Source: Exiguobacterium indicum HHS 31 (GTDB taxonomy: Bacteria; Bacillota; Bacilli; Exiguobacteriales; Exiguobacteriaceae). From it: a stretch of 64,000 nt of DNA. Of this stretch, positions 1-8,243 are shown piece after piece; positions within the stretch are counted from its first letter, which is position 1, and every line of letters starts with the position of its first letter. Location: contig NZ_MPSZ01000001.1 of the NCBI RefSeq assembly GCF_001939065.1, forward strand, positions 868,001 through 932,000, in the 5' to 3' direction. The translations under genes and the position numbers were made by a program. The notes below the pieces were generated by a model that worked only from the letters and a program-made list of their open reading frames with translations, was not told the DNA's origin and did no database searches.

Positions 1-1
1 A

Positions 2-223
2 AACGGAACGACGCTCGTCATGGCAACACACGATATGGAACTCGTCGCTCGATACGCGGATCGTGTCCTCGTCATGGAGCAAGGGCGGATTGCTTTTGAC
101 GGGCGTCCGAGCGAGTTATTCGCTGACGTTCCGTTACTCGAACGCTGTCAGCTACAACGTCCACTTTCGTACCAATTCCAGGAGGTGAAGCGCCATGCAG
201 ACGAACGCGTCACCGTTCGCTAA
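2..223 (+). CDS. ECF-type ABC transporter ATPase, C-terminal end (partial)
   Basis: Only the last 73 codons are in the window; the frame is open at the left edge. The fragment reads TTLVMATHDMELV, the H-loop (switch) histidine region of an ABC ATPase, then the usual tail strand with VMEQGRI and a short alpha-helical end. The following gene is an EcfT-like membrane protein that starts 29 bases before this stop, so this is probably the EcfA/YkoD-type energising subunit of an energy-coupling-factor importer for a vitamin or cofactor. The substrate-binding S component is not visible and would lie upstream. Confidence 0.8.
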   Translation, partial: NGTTLVMATHDMELVARYADRVLVMEQGRIAFDGRPSELFADVPLLERCQLQRPLSYQFQEVKRHADERVTVR

Positions 224-917
224 ACTCAATCCTGTCATCAAGGGGAGCGGATTGTTTTTGATCATGTTTGCCTTAATTGCAACGAATGACTGGATCAAAA
301 CGTTGGTGTTCCTGAGTTTTGCTATCGCTTTGCTACTCCTCTCCGGATGGGGTCCCGTCGATTTCTTGAAACGGCTCGCACCTTACAGTCTATTATTCTT
401 ATTGACGTTCTGGATGATGGCGGCGTTTGGCAAAGGTACGAACACGCTCTGGTCGTTCGGTTGGTTTCATGTCACGTCGGAAAGTGTCGTACATGGCTGG
501 TTACTTTCCTTACGGATGGCAACGTTCGTCTGCTTAAGTTTCGCTTTCGTCACGACGACCGATGCGACCCGGTTCGTGATGAGCTTGATTCACCAGGCAA
601 AGGTGTCGCCTCGCTTCGCGTATGGGTTCCTTGCCGGGATCCGCTTTCTGCCTCAATTGGTCGAAGAAGTCCGCGTCTTACGGCGAGTCCGAATGATTCG
701 GAACGTGCACAGTCGCTTTCCTGGTGATGCGTTTCTATCAATCGGCTTACCGCTCTTCTCGCGATCGATCCAGCGGGCAGAACGGATAGCAATCGCTTTC
801 GAAGCCCGTCATTTTTCAGCGGAACGGACATATTATGAAGTGCCAGTCGTTCAGCGTCAGGATATTATCTACCTCGTGGTCATCCTCCTGTTGATCAGTC
901 TTGTCTTTTGGCTATGA
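195..917 (+). CDS. EcfT/CbiQ-family transmembrane component of ECF importer (YkoC-like)
   Basis: 240-residue integral membrane protein with about five hydrophobic segments: two near residues 15-50, then around 62-80, 97-120 and 222-240. Before the last segment a cytoplasmic helix carries AERIAIAFEARHF, the A-R motif that EcfT proteins use to couple to their ATPases. The start overlaps the ATPase by 29 bases and is preceded by AGGAGGTG at 180-187, so the two are translated together. With the ATPase it should power uptake of a vitamin-like solute. The YkoC type (hydroxymethylpyrimidine/thiamine) is a guess from overall look only. It ends the operon. Confidence 0.8.
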   Translation: MQTNASPFAKLNPVIKGSGLFLIMFALIATNDWIKTLVFLSFAIALLLLSGWGPVDFLKRLAPYSLLFLLTFWMMAAFGKGTNTLWSFGWFHVTSESVVHGWLLSLRMATFVCLSFAFVTTTDATRFVMSLIHQAKVSPRFAYGFLAGIRFLPQLVEEVRVLRRVRMIRNVHSRFPGDAFLSIGLPLFSRSIQRAERIAIAFEARHFSAERTYYEVPVVQRQDIIYLVVILLLISLVFWL

Positions 918-972
918 TTACCGCCACCCGTATCCGGGTACATTCTAGCAAGACAAATTGAAGGAGAACGAC

Positions 973-2004
973 ATGAAACGAATCCTATTGATTGGTGCAG
1001 GGCACGCTCACCTGCATTGCATTACACACGGACCAACAGAAGACGTCGAGTGGCTGATTTTAAGCGCCTCGACGTACCAATATTACTCGGGCATGTACTC
1101 CGGCCTTGCTGACGGAACATACGACATCGATGAGATCCGTATCGACATCGCCGCCTTATGTCGCGCCTATGATAAACAATTCATCGAGGAGACCGTCATC
1201 AAAATCGACCCCGTTGAAAAAGTCGTCTTCGGTGCATCCGGCAGACGCTATACCTATGACGTCGTCTCGACGAATATCGGCTCGTTCGATTGGTCGGAAG
1301 ATACGACACGATTATCGATCAAACCGAACTACCGGTTACCGGATACATTAAAGCGTCTGCAACAAGCAAAGCGTCCAGTCTTGATTGGAAGTGGTGCAGC
1401 GGCCGTCGAGATGGCGGCGTCCTTGAAAGCAGCGGGTGTGCCGATCACACTGGTCACGGATCCCGAGTTACTTTCAGGACACCCAGCAGCGGAAGCCATT
1501 ACACGACGCTTACAAGAACTCGATGTGCATTGGATTCGAGAACGCCCACTGAACGAGGCGTCTCCTCTTCGCTTTTCACATCACCCACCAATCGAGTCAG
1601 ATGCCATCATCCGCTTGACGGGTGCGAAAGCTCCGGTATTGTTTGCAGACAGTAAGCTCTATACGGAAGACGGATTTCTACTTGTCAATGAACAATTGCA
1701 AGCGCTCAATCATCCAAGTCTGTTTGCTGCGGGTGACGCGGCGACCCTCGTCGCTTATCCCGATATTCCAAAGAATGGCGTCACAGCTGTCCGGCAAGCA
1801 CCGATCTTACTAGCAAATCTCTTACGGTACGTCCAGGAAGAGGCACTGCAAACGTATCGTCCGCAAACGAACTATTTGACGATTTTATCGATGGGACCAC
1901 GTCATGCGGTTTCAATGTATGGCAATCAGTATTCGACTCACCCGTTCGGTTGGTACTTGAAGCGCTGGATCGATCAACGGTTCATGCGGAAGTATCGTCC
2001 ATAA
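973..2004 (+). CDS. FAD-dependent pyridine nucleotide-disulfide oxidoreductase (NDH-2-like)
   Basis: 343 residues. The start at 973 is chosen because AAGGAG lies at 961-966; an in-frame ATG at 958 has no site. The N-terminus MKRILLIGAGHAHLHC is the FAD-binding beta-alpha-beta turn. A second dinucleotide fold near residue 137 (VLIGSGAAAVEMA) would bind NAD(P)H, and LFAAGDAA near residue 255 is the second FAD contact typical of the family. The GAGHAHLHC form resembles the oxidoreductases found fused or next to SelD and the type II NADH dehydrogenase branch. Substrate unknown. It stands alone with a strong terminator directly after the stop. Confidence 0.8.
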   Translation: MKRILLIGAGHAHLHCITHGPTEDVEWLILSASTYQYYSGMYSGLADGTYDIDEIRIDIAALCRAYDKQFIEETVIKIDPVEKVVFGASGRRYTYDVVSTNIGSFDWSEDTTRLSIKPNYRLPDTLKRLQQAKRPVLIGSGAAAVEMAASLKAAGVPITLVTDPELLSGHPAAEAITRRLQELDVHWIRERPLNEASPLRFSHHPPIESDAIIRLTGAKAPVLFADSKLYTEDGFLLVNEQLQALNHPSLFAAGDAATLVAYPDIPKNGVTAVRQAPILLANLLRYVQEEALQTYRPQTNYLTILSMGPRHAVSMYGNQYSTHPFGWYLKRWIDQRFMRKYRP

Positions 2005-2030
2005 AAGCGTGCGCCGGCGCACGCTTTTTT
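2004..2030 (+). terminator. Rho-independent terminator after the oxidoreductase
   Basis: A perfect 12-bp stem with no loop (AAAGCGTGCGCC and its complement) begins at the last base of the stop codon and is followed by six T residues. Confidence 0.9.
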
Positions 2031-2037
2031 CTGTACA

Positions 2038-2074
2038 CAAAAACAAGCCATGGACGGGTGTCCATGGCTTGTTG
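2038..2074 (-). terminator. Terminator of the alpha/beta hydrolase gene
   Basis: A 14-bp stem (2043-2056 with 2061-2074, loop GGGT) lies just past the hydrolase stop. On the minus strand it runs into a T-rich stretch. It sits head to head with the preceding terminator between convergent genes. Confidence 0.85.
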
Positions 2075-2076
2075 GA

Positions 2077-2895
2077 TTAGACGGTTTGATTTCCTTTAAC
2101 GTACGAGAGTAACGTTTCGTTGAACTTCTCTTGTTCATCAAGCAACATACCGTGCCCACTCTCTTCGAAGACTTCAAGTCGTGCATGTGGAATTTCCTTT
2201 TGCATTTCTTCCGCGAACTCGAACGGACAGACTTGGTCTTTTTTACCGTGGATGATTAACGTATCGACTTTGATGTCTCCGAGTTTCCCACGCAAGTCCT
2301 CGTCACGTAAGGCGATCGCTGACTGAATCGTACCGTGGGACGAAGCGGCGATACTAAGTCCATGGAACCATTGTTGAAGTGGTTCTGGATGTTCCTTCGC
2401 AAAGAAGATTTCCCCGAATCCTTTGAGCATTGACGGACGATCCTGTTTCGTGTCGGCAATCAACGCATCGACTTCTTCTTTTGTCATCCCGTATGGATAG
2501 CCGTCGCGTTGTGTAAAGACAGGGGCTGCGGCTCCAGCGAGAACGAGCTTACTGACTTTTGAATCCCCGTATTGCAAGAGATAGGACAAGGCGATTCCTC
2601 CTCCCATCGAGAAGCCGAGCAACGTGACATTCGTTAATTTCAGCTGTTCGATGACTTCATTAATGTCGGACGCCATCGTCTTATAATCGTATCCCGTTGC
2701 TGGTGCATCTGATTTGCCATAACCGCGATAATCGATTCCGACGTAACGGTACCCTTCTTCGACGAGCAAGTTCTTTTGATACTCGAACATGTTATTGTTT
2801 GCCGGCCAGCCGTGTAAAAAGACGACCGGTTGACCCGACCCGACATCCTCGACATAAATTTTCGTGCCATCAACTGCTTGAATGAATGTACCCAT
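2077..2895 (-). CDS. Alpha/beta-fold hydrolase (non-haem haloperoxidase-like)
   Basis: 272 residues from the ATG at 2895, which is 7 bases from GGGGG at 2903-2907; an adjacent ATG at 2898 is an alternative. It shows the oxyanion motif HGWPANNN, the nucleophile elbow GFSMGGG (Ser near residue 96), the acid strand HGKKDQVCP and the catalytic histidine in ESGHG. This is the full triad and the layout of the non-haem chloroperoxidase/esterase group. Substrate cannot be read. It is monocistronic with its own promoter and terminator. The 15-bp inverted repeat on its -35 box suggests a repressor. Confidence 0.85.
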   Translation of the reverse strand: MGTFIQAVDGTKIYVEDVGSGQPVVFLHGWPANNNMFEYQKNLLVEEGYRYVGIDYRGYGKSDAPATGYDYKTMASDINEVIEQLKLTNVTLLGFSMGGGIALSYLLQYGDSKVSKLVLAGAAAPVFTQRDGYPYGMTKEEVDALIADTKQDRPSMLKGFGEIFFAKEHPEPLQQWFHGLSIAASSHGTIQSAIALRDEDLRGKLGDIKVDTLIIHGKKDQVCPFEFAEEMQKEIPHARLEVFEESGHGMLLDEQEKFNETLLSYVKGNQTV

Positions 2896-2933
2896 CATAA
2901 AACCCCCATAGTAATAGATTGCCGTGCATGCAT

Positions 2934-2967
2934 CTATTATTCCCGAGTCAAGAGATGTCAAACATCT
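2934..2967 (-). promoter_or_regulatory. Promoter with overlapping inverted repeat for the hydrolase
   Basis: On the minus strand TTGACA (2961-2956), a 16-bp spacer and TAATAG (2939-2934) form a sigma-A-like promoter. A perfect inverted repeat AGATGT-CAA-ACATCT at 2953-2967 covers the -35 box, a good place for a repressor. The regulator is not identified. Confidence 0.55.
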
Positions 2968-3048
2968 TGATGCTAAAGTATTATAGAAAATTCTGTCTAT
3001 TCTAGAAATTATGGTAAAATATAGTCACTAGGATAAAGGAGGTTTTCC

Positions 3049-4311
3049 ATGAGACGCTATATACATACCGGTATTCTCGCAGGCGTAGTCCTACTTGCCG
3101 GATGCGGTAAAGAACAATACTTAGACCTTACATACGATGCCAATTACTGGGGCGGTATTTCGACTACCTTTGATGGGCAAGAGATACCGGATCTCCCCCA
3201 AAAACAAACGGCTGCTTTGTTGAAGGGTTGTCAGCAAAAATCTGACATGAAGCGCTTACCTGACCGATACGTGCAACACGAAGGATTCGATTTGTATTTC
3301 CTTCCTGCAAATATCCAAGGGCGTGAGTTCCAACACGTTCGTTTCCTATCAGACGAAAAAAAAGACTATCTGGCCTGTCAGCCCATTCGCCACGCAGATT
3401 ATACGGTCCATCAGATTAAGCGAAGTGATTATCCATTTGTTGATTGGTCAAAACAACCGGTTAAAGCCAAATCGACAGCCGTTCGCTTTAAAGCTGTCCC
3501 AAAAGAGGTGGCAGATCACCAAAAACAAGAAAATAAAGAAAGTAAGCAATCAAAAGAGCTTGGACGCTATCTCTTCCCGTCCTATCAACTGTCCTTACCA
3601 CCGGAAGGTCAATTCATTATTTTTGGAGAAGAAGACGGAAAAGAACGCACATTCTTCGAGACGACCGAGTCGCTGAGCGGATCCGAGCTGAATATCTCTT
3701 TCCGTCACAGTCCAAAAAACGGGATGCAGTCTTCCACAATTGATCTCACAATAAGTGGAACACGCGATGGAAACTCTTCAGTCATTCAAGAGTATGCGCA
3801 AGGGCAATCCTACCAGATTGAACGTAAAGAATTACCTGACGTCCTTTCACCCGGTCAAATGGTTCACTTTGCTACCGTTCAAAAACTAGAAAAAGATAAA
3901 GTTGTCCAGGAAACGCCAATCTATATGCGTCTCAATAAGTCATACAAAAAACCTTCAAATTACAAATATGCTTTTATCAATATAAATCAACCTGGATATG
4001 TCGGTTTCATCCATCAATCACCAAAACAGCTTATTGATAGCGATTATAAGTTCGTCTCAGCAATTCCTGACAAGCTAGCCAAAAAAATCGCTCAGGAATT
4101 AAAAGAAACCGAAGTGATGGAGCCGCAAGGCACAAAACTAAAGCAGAAAAAATTGACGTTGATGCGCGAAGGGAAAAGCCAGATGTTCGAGCTGTATGAA
4201 CGCAAACGCGCCAAAAAGCTTGAAATCTATGTCGTCAAAAAGGGAACAAAGAACGGTGCTAAGTTGTCGGGTACGACAAGTGAAGCACTCAGTGAGGTGC
4301 TTAACAAATGA
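3049..4311 (+). CDS. Putative lipoprotein, first of a paralogous pair
   Basis: 420 residues starting 7 bases after AAAGGAGG. The N-terminus is a lipoprotein signal with lipobox LAGC (Cys19), so the protein is predicted to be anchored on the outer face of the membrane. I do not recognise a named domain. After the lipid Cys there are two more cysteines (Cys61 and Cys110) that match Cys62 and Cys108 of the next gene, which suggests one conserved disulfide. The C-terminal 60 residues (KLTLMREGKSQMFELYERK) also align with the partner. The two genes overlap by ATGA and so are co-translated. Function unknown. Confidence 0.8.
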   Translation: MRRYIHTGILAGVVLLAGCGKEQYLDLTYDANYWGGISTTFDGQEIPDLPQKQTAALLKGCQQKSDMKRLPDRYVQHEGFDLYFLPANIQGREFQHVRFLSDEKKDYLACQPIRHADYTVHQIKRSDYPFVDWSKQPVKAKSTAVRFKAVPKEVADHQKQENKESKQSKELGRYLFPSYQLSLPPEGQFIIFGEEDGKERTFFETTESLSGSELNISFRHSPKNGMQSSTIDLTISGTRDGNSSVIQEYAQGQSYQIERKELPDVLSPGQMVHFATVQKLEKDKVVQETPIYMRLNKSYKKPSNYKYAFININQPGYVGFIHQSPKQLIDSDYKFVSAIPDKLAKKIAQELKETEVMEPQGTKLKQKKLTLMREGKSQMFELYERKRAKKLEIYVVKKGTKNGAKLSGTTSEALSEVLNK

Positions 4312-5576
4312 ACAAACGTTACTGGATCGGACTCACACTTGCAGCAACGCTCGCGTTAAGCGGTTGTCAAAGTGAAGCTCCGAATTTCAAATGGGATTAC
4401 TTATCGAAATTGTATGATGGAGCGCGGTTTAAAGGCAAAGAACCTCCGAAGATGTTATCGGAAAAGGAAATGAGTGTCATCATGGAGGAGTGTCGATCAA
4501 AAGCGGTAAAAGCTCCAAAAAATTATTCTTATGGTGACACGTTCTCCGTCGTGATGACGGCACCATTTGAAGATTACTTAGGACAAATGGCTCGTTATGT
4601 CCAGTCCGGAGAACAAACATATCTGTATTGTCAGAATATGGCTGACAGCGAGTATCACCTCTTATCAACCAAACAAGATGTCTTTGCGAAAACGAAGCTG
4701 GTTGAACATCCGACCGAGTTAGAAGTACAGCCAGACACCATTAAAAAAGAGGACTGGTTCTCACGTGATGATAACATCATAAACGGTTCTGTTCGAAAAT
4801 TAGCGCTACCTGGATCAGGTTACCTGGTGATGAAAGCGACTGATGTAACGAAAAAAGACGAACGAAAGACATTCGTCGTCTATGCAGAAGCCCTTACTCC
4901 CTTTACTGAAGATACGAAGCTTTATCTGACGTACAATGAGAAATATAATGAGAATGACGATATATCGTATAACTCCTTTGTACGCATACCGCAATTGATC
5001 AGTGGACAGCAGATGGGGACGTCGATCCATGCGATGAAACAGCCCGGAAAAGTCCGCTTCATTCCTGGTGACGGCACACCGGAACATTACGGCACGCTTA
5101 TCGCAACAGAAAAAAACGGACACCAATTCCGCTACGAATTGTCGATTCAGCACACGATGGAACGTCCGTCTGAGCTTGCTCGACAGGACTTATCGGAAGA
5201 AGATGTTCTATCCACTATCAATGACATAACACTCTTCCATCAGAAGCAGTTCAAGCATTATCTTTATGATCAAAGCGATTCTTCTAAAGATCGTCTTAAA
5301 GTCGAGGATACGATCATGATGACAAGTGATGAGTCCGGGAAATTGCAAAAAGCAATCAAGTCAAGTGAACAGGCTGACGTACGAGGAAAACGGGCGAAGT
5401 GGAAATACTTGACGTTCCGAAAAGGAGTGAAAGGACAACAATACGAAGTTTATCTCGATAAGCGTGTCAAAAAGACCGATATTTACTTGAAGGATCCGAA
5501 ACGTGACGTGTCGGTTCATCTTTCGGCGACAGGTCGTGACATCATTCTCTCCTTATTTGAGCTATACGAAAAATGA
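4308..5576 (+). CDS. Putative lipoprotein, second of a paralogous pair
   Basis: 422 residues, overlapping the previous gene by 4 bases (ATGA). Signal peptide with lipobox LSGC (Cys20). Its length, the positions of its two extra cysteines (62 and 108), the middle region around PGKVRFIPGDG and the C-terminal LTFRKGVKGQQYEVYLDKR block all match the preceding lipoprotein in order, so the pair arose by tandem duplication followed by strong divergence. No enzyme motif is visible. The proteins could act as a heterodimer on the cell surface, but that is inference. Confidence 0.8.
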   Translation: MNKRYWIGLTLAATLALSGCQSEAPNFKWDYLSKLYDGARFKGKEPPKMLSEKEMSVIMEECRSKAVKAPKNYSYGDTFSVVMTAPFEDYLGQMARYVQSGEQTYLYCQNMADSEYHLLSTKQDVFAKTKLVEHPTELEVQPDTIKKEDWFSRDDNIINGSVRKLALPGSGYLVMKATDVTKKDERKTFVVYAEALTPFTEDTKLYLTYNEKYNENDDISYNSFVRIPQLISGQQMGTSIHAMKQPGKVRFIPGDGTPEHYGTLIATEKNGHQFRYELSIQHTMERPSELARQDLSEEDVLSTINDITLFHQKQFKHYLYDQSDSSKDRLKVEDTIMMTSDESGKLQKAIKSSEQADVRGKRAKWKYLTFRKGVKGQQYEVYLDKRVKKTDIYLKDPKRDVSVHLSATGRDIILSLFELYEK

Positions 5577-5577
5577 C

Positions 5578-5814
5578 TCACACCATAAAGATGAGATGTT
5601 GGAGCAAATAAATCAAGGAACACCAGAAGATGAAAGCAATCCCCTCGCGTAACCACTCTTTACGCGTCAACGGTTCACGTAAAAAGGACACGCAAGCAAA
5701 CAGCAAGACGAAGAAGTAGAGATAAATGAAGCCACCGCTCGTTAAGAAACCAAAGAGCAGGATCATACCACCGAGGACGGACAGGCTAGAGACGACAGGT
5801 TTACGATAGACCAT
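5578..5814 (-). CDS. Small membrane protein, unknown function
   Basis: 78 residues with about three hydrophobic segments (roughly 9-28, 30-46 and 60-77) and a charged cytoplasmic stretch REPLTRKEW between them. The start has GAGGTG 7 bases upstream. It converges on the lipoprotein pair with one base between the stop codons. No family recognised. Confidence 0.65.
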   Translation of the reverse strand: MVYRKPVVSSLSVLGGMILLFGFLTSGGFIYLYFFVLLFACVSFLREPLTRKEWLREGIAFIFWCSLIYLLQHLIFMV

Positions 5815-5889
5815 GCGGTGTCACCTCGTTTCATCTAGTTTGTTAGAATATACCCAGATTACGGAAAAACAATCTATTTTAATGTACTA

Positions 5890-5933
5890 GACAACACCCC
5901 TTGAGAGGCATCCTCCCAAGGGGTGTTGTTGTT
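5890..5933 (-). terminator. Terminator of the IsdG-like gene
   Basis: 11-bp stem CAACACCCCTT (5892-5902) with 5918-5928, plus weak inner pairing, directly beyond the stop of the gene on the right. The T-rich tail is stronger on the plus strand, so it may stop both directions. Confidence 0.65.
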
Positions 5934-6262
5934 TATTCCACGACGGCACTGTGATCAGCGACGATCGCATATTCCGTGACGGTATTCGACGTCACGAGCG
6001 GTTTGACTTCGGACGTTCCGCTATCCCGCTTATGATGCACGCCTTTGTACGCTTGACTCTCTTGCCATGCATGAAATGCTGCTTGATTCGACCACGTTGT
6101 CATGATCGTGACGATGTCTTCCTCTTCCTGACGGATATCGACGAGGACTTGCATCCGGTGGAACCCTTCCATCCGTTCAATTCCTTTCGTCGTCTTAAAA
6201 CGCGCTGCGACCTGATCTGCTGCACCTTTGACGACGTGTAACTGGTTCATGACGATCCACAT
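5933..6262 (-). CDS. IsdG/HmoA-family haem-degrading monooxygenase
   Basis: 109 residues, the usual length of the family. The sequence follows IsdG closely: N-terminal MNQLHVVKG, then RF...GIERMEGF, then W-x-x-x-x-A-F-x-x-W and a histidine. The three catalytic positions of IsdG-type enzymes, Asn, Trp and His, are present as Asn6, Trp66 and His76. Known members are dimeric ferredoxin-like proteins that oxidatively open haem and release iron in the cytoplasm. The start follows GGGAGAA by a short gap. It is a single gene, and no haem transporter lies beside it, so the role may be haem recycling or detoxification. Confidence 0.8.
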   Translation of the reverse strand: MWIVMNQLHVVKGAADQVAARFKTTKGIERMEGFHRMQVLVDIRQEEEDIVTIMTTWSNQAAFHAWQESQAYKGVHHKRDSGTSEVKPLVTSNTVTEYAIVADHSAVVE

Positions 6263-6294
6263 GTTCTTCTCCCCCTTTTTTCGTCTTCAGTATA

Positions 6295-6918
6295 CTAAAA
6301 GTCATTCCGGGATGAAAACGCGGATGCGTTATCGCTTGGTAACGTCAATCGCTGGATCGTCTCTTTTCCGTCTACGCTCGTCGCGATCATCTCGAAATAG
6401 AGCGAATGCGGGAAGGCATCCGGTAACGGTTGGACAGTATGGAAACGTTCCTGATTTGTTACTGACAAGGAGCGTTGCATCGGACGAAGCGGCGCTTCGC
6501 CATCAGCCGTCGTCTTATACGGCTCGAACCGGATCGATTTCATTTGTTTCGAACCGTTCATGCCGTAGGCGACAAGGTATCGACCTTCGTCCGTCGTCAA
6601 TAAACGACCTTCAAACCAATCCGTCTCCCTCGTCTGTTTCGAACGAATGATTCGGTCGATTCGTTGTGCCTCATCGGTTTGTTGCAGGAGCAAAAACAAG
6701 CGGTCGTGTTTCGCTTCAAGATACGCGACGGCGTAATGGTCAGACAGTCGTTCGACGAAGTAGACGTCGCGCGCTTCAATCGGCGTGTTCGTCATCTGTG
6801 TATATAACTGGGCGACTTGCTTCGCCGTAAAAGAAGCGGTCTCTTGACGTGGCTGAATCCCCGTCAGCGTTCCGAGCACGAGACCGAACAATAAGATGAG
6901 GAAAAGACGCCGTTTCAT
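6295..6918 (-). CDS. Secreted or membrane-anchored protein, unknown function
   Basis: 207 residues with a short Lys/Arg-rich start and one hydrophobic segment (residues 5-21) acting as signal peptide or anchor; there is no lipobox Cys. The rest is hydrophilic beta-rich sequence and matches no family I know. The start overlaps the stop of the upstream acetyltransferase by one base (TGATG), so the two are translationally coupled. Confidence 0.65.
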   Translation of the reverse strand: MKRRLFLILLFGLVLGTLTGIQPRQETASFTAKQVAQLYTQMTNTPIEARDVYFVERLSDHYAVAYLEAKHDRLFLLLQQTDEAQRIDRIIRSKQTRETDWFEGRLLTTDEGRYLVAYGMNGSKQMKSIRFEPYKTTADGEAPLRPMQRSLSVTNQERFHTVQPLPDAFPHSLYFEMIATSVDGKETIQRLTLPSDNASAFSSRNDF

Positions 6919-7346
6919 CAGTCGACCTGTTTGACGAGCAGATGATAGCTCATCCCTGGTGGATAGTCATCGATTCGTCCGACTTCGACGAATCCTTGTC
7001 GCTCATAAAACGGGAGCGCTTGAAACGAGAACGTCTCGACGCGGATTCGCTGAACACCCGCTGCTCGTGCCCATTCCTCCAGTTGACGGAATAACTGAGT
7101 ACCGAGCCCACTTCCCCGTTCCTCTTCGGCAACGAAGAACCATTCAATATGTAACCAGCCCCAGTACATTTCCCCTGAGATGCCGCCGATCGGTTGATCA
7201 TCACGCGTCGCAAGTAATGTGACGGCTTGTGTTCCCTCGGAGCGTTTCGTCGCATGAAGCGGTGAACGCTCGACATTGTATTGACGCACTTGTTGCTTAA
7301 GCCAGTCCTGTCCGTCCTCATTTTCATTAAGTTGAAATTGCAGCAT
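6918..7346 (-). CDS. GNAT-family N-acetyltransferase
   Basis: 142 residues from the ATG at 7346, which lies 7 bases from AAGGAG; a TTG two codons upstream would be too close to that site. The acetyl-CoA loop reads EERGSGLGTQLF (R-x-x-G-x-G/A type), preceded by the beta4 strand IEWFFVAEE and followed by ALPFYERQGF, the classical GNAT end. Substrate unknown. First gene of a two-gene operon, divergent from the Cys-rich pentapeptide gene. Confidence 0.85.
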   Translation of the reverse strand: MLQFQLNENEDGQDWLKQQVRQYNVERSPLHATKRSEGTQAVTLLATRDDQPIGGISGEMYWGWLHIEWFFVAEEERGSGLGTQLFRQLEEWARAAGVQRIRVETFSFQALPFYERQGFVEVGRIDDYPPGMSYHLLVKQVD

Positions 7347-7390
7347 GTTCAAACTCCTTTCTTGTTATAGTAGTAGTGGAGGTGAATCCG

Positions 7391-8176
7391 ATGGAGCCTA
7401 CGTTCCAGATTGATTGTACGAAGTGTTTTGGTTTATGTTGTACCGCACTCGCTTTTTCGAAATCCAGTGATTTTGGTCATGACAAACCTGAAGCAACACC
7501 GTGTCGTAATCTTGACGCGGATTACAGCTGTCGCATCCATGACCGGTTACGCGATAGCGGCTACAAAGGCTGCACCGTCTATGATTGTTTTGGTGCCGGA
7601 CAGCATCTGTCACAGCAGACATTCGAAGGCGATGATGCACCTAAGCGACGCCAAGCGATCTATGCTGCCTTCCCGAAGATGGTTCATTTGTTTGAGATGA
7701 TGTGGTACATAACCGACGGGAAACGGGATGTCACGCGTGACATCCACGATCAACTCGATGAGACGCTTGCCGCACTGACTCGGTACGCGGCATTACCAGC
7801 CGATCAATTTGAACGACTTGACTTGATACCGGTTCGTCAAACCGTCCGACCACTCCTTGAAATGATTGCATCGCGTGTTCAAGCTCAGTATAGCGGAAGA
7901 CGCGACCAGACACCACGCGACTGGGTCGGAAAACAGTTACCAAGACGTGATTTCTCAGGTGCCAGTGTTCAGAACCAGTGGTTGCTTTCGACGAACTTAT
8001 CGCGCAGTAACCTGCGCGGAGTCAACTTTCTCGGGGCGGATTTGCGAGACTGTAACGTCAAAGACGCCGATCTGACGGATGCACTCTTTTTGACACAGGC
8101 ACAAATCAATGCGGCAATCGGTAATGCCGCGACGCAGTTACCGCGTCGCTTACTCCGTCCGTCCCATTGGCGTTAA
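7391..8176 (+). CDS. Cys-rich (YkgJ-like) and pentapeptide-repeat fusion protein
   Basis: 261 residues from the ATG at 7391, preceded by GGAGGTGA; the in-frame GTG at 7376 has no site. The first 70 residues hold eight cysteines (9, 12, 16, 17, 38, 47, 61, 66) with CTKCFGLCC, like the Zn/Fe-chelating CxxCxxxCC domain. Residues 70-185 are a helical linker. Residues 186-237 form about eight pentapeptide units (RRDFSGASV, LSRSNLRGVNFLGADLRD, ADLTDALF), which fold as a right-handed beta-helix. Role unknown; members in other Bacilli are uncharacterised. Signals of export are absent, so it should be cytoplasmic. Confidence 0.8.
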   Translation: MEPTFQIDCTKCFGLCCTALAFSKSSDFGHDKPEATPCRNLDADYSCRIHDRLRDSGYKGCTVYDCFGAGQHLSQQTFEGDDAPKRRQAIYAAFPKMVHLFEMMWYITDGKRDVTRDIHDQLDETLAALTRYAALPADQFERLDLIPVRQTVRPLLEMIASRVQAQYSGRRDQTPRDWVGKQLPRRDFSGASVQNQWLLSTNLSRSNLRGVNFLGADLRDCNVKDADLTDALFLTQAQINAAIGNAATQLPRRLLRPSHWR

Positions 8177-8191
8177 ACAGAAGCGAACGAT

Positions 8192-8238
8192 AAGGAGGCA
8201 CGTTTTCGGTCGATTGATCCGAAAGCGTACCTCCTTTT
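8192..8238. terminator. Bidirectional terminator between convergent genes
   Basis: Long two-part stem: AAGGAGGCACG (8192-8202) with CGTACCTCCTT (8226-8236), then TTTCGG with CCGAAA inside. It lies between the pentapeptide gene and the nucleotidyltransferase gene, whose stop is at 8244. T residues on both sides allow it to serve both. Confidence 0.85.
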
Positions 8239-8243
8239 GCTTG

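Noticed and set aside
5933-6262. Antibiotic-biosynthesis monooxygenase
   Set aside because: The Asn-Trp-His set and overall pattern fit the haem-degrading IsdG branch better.
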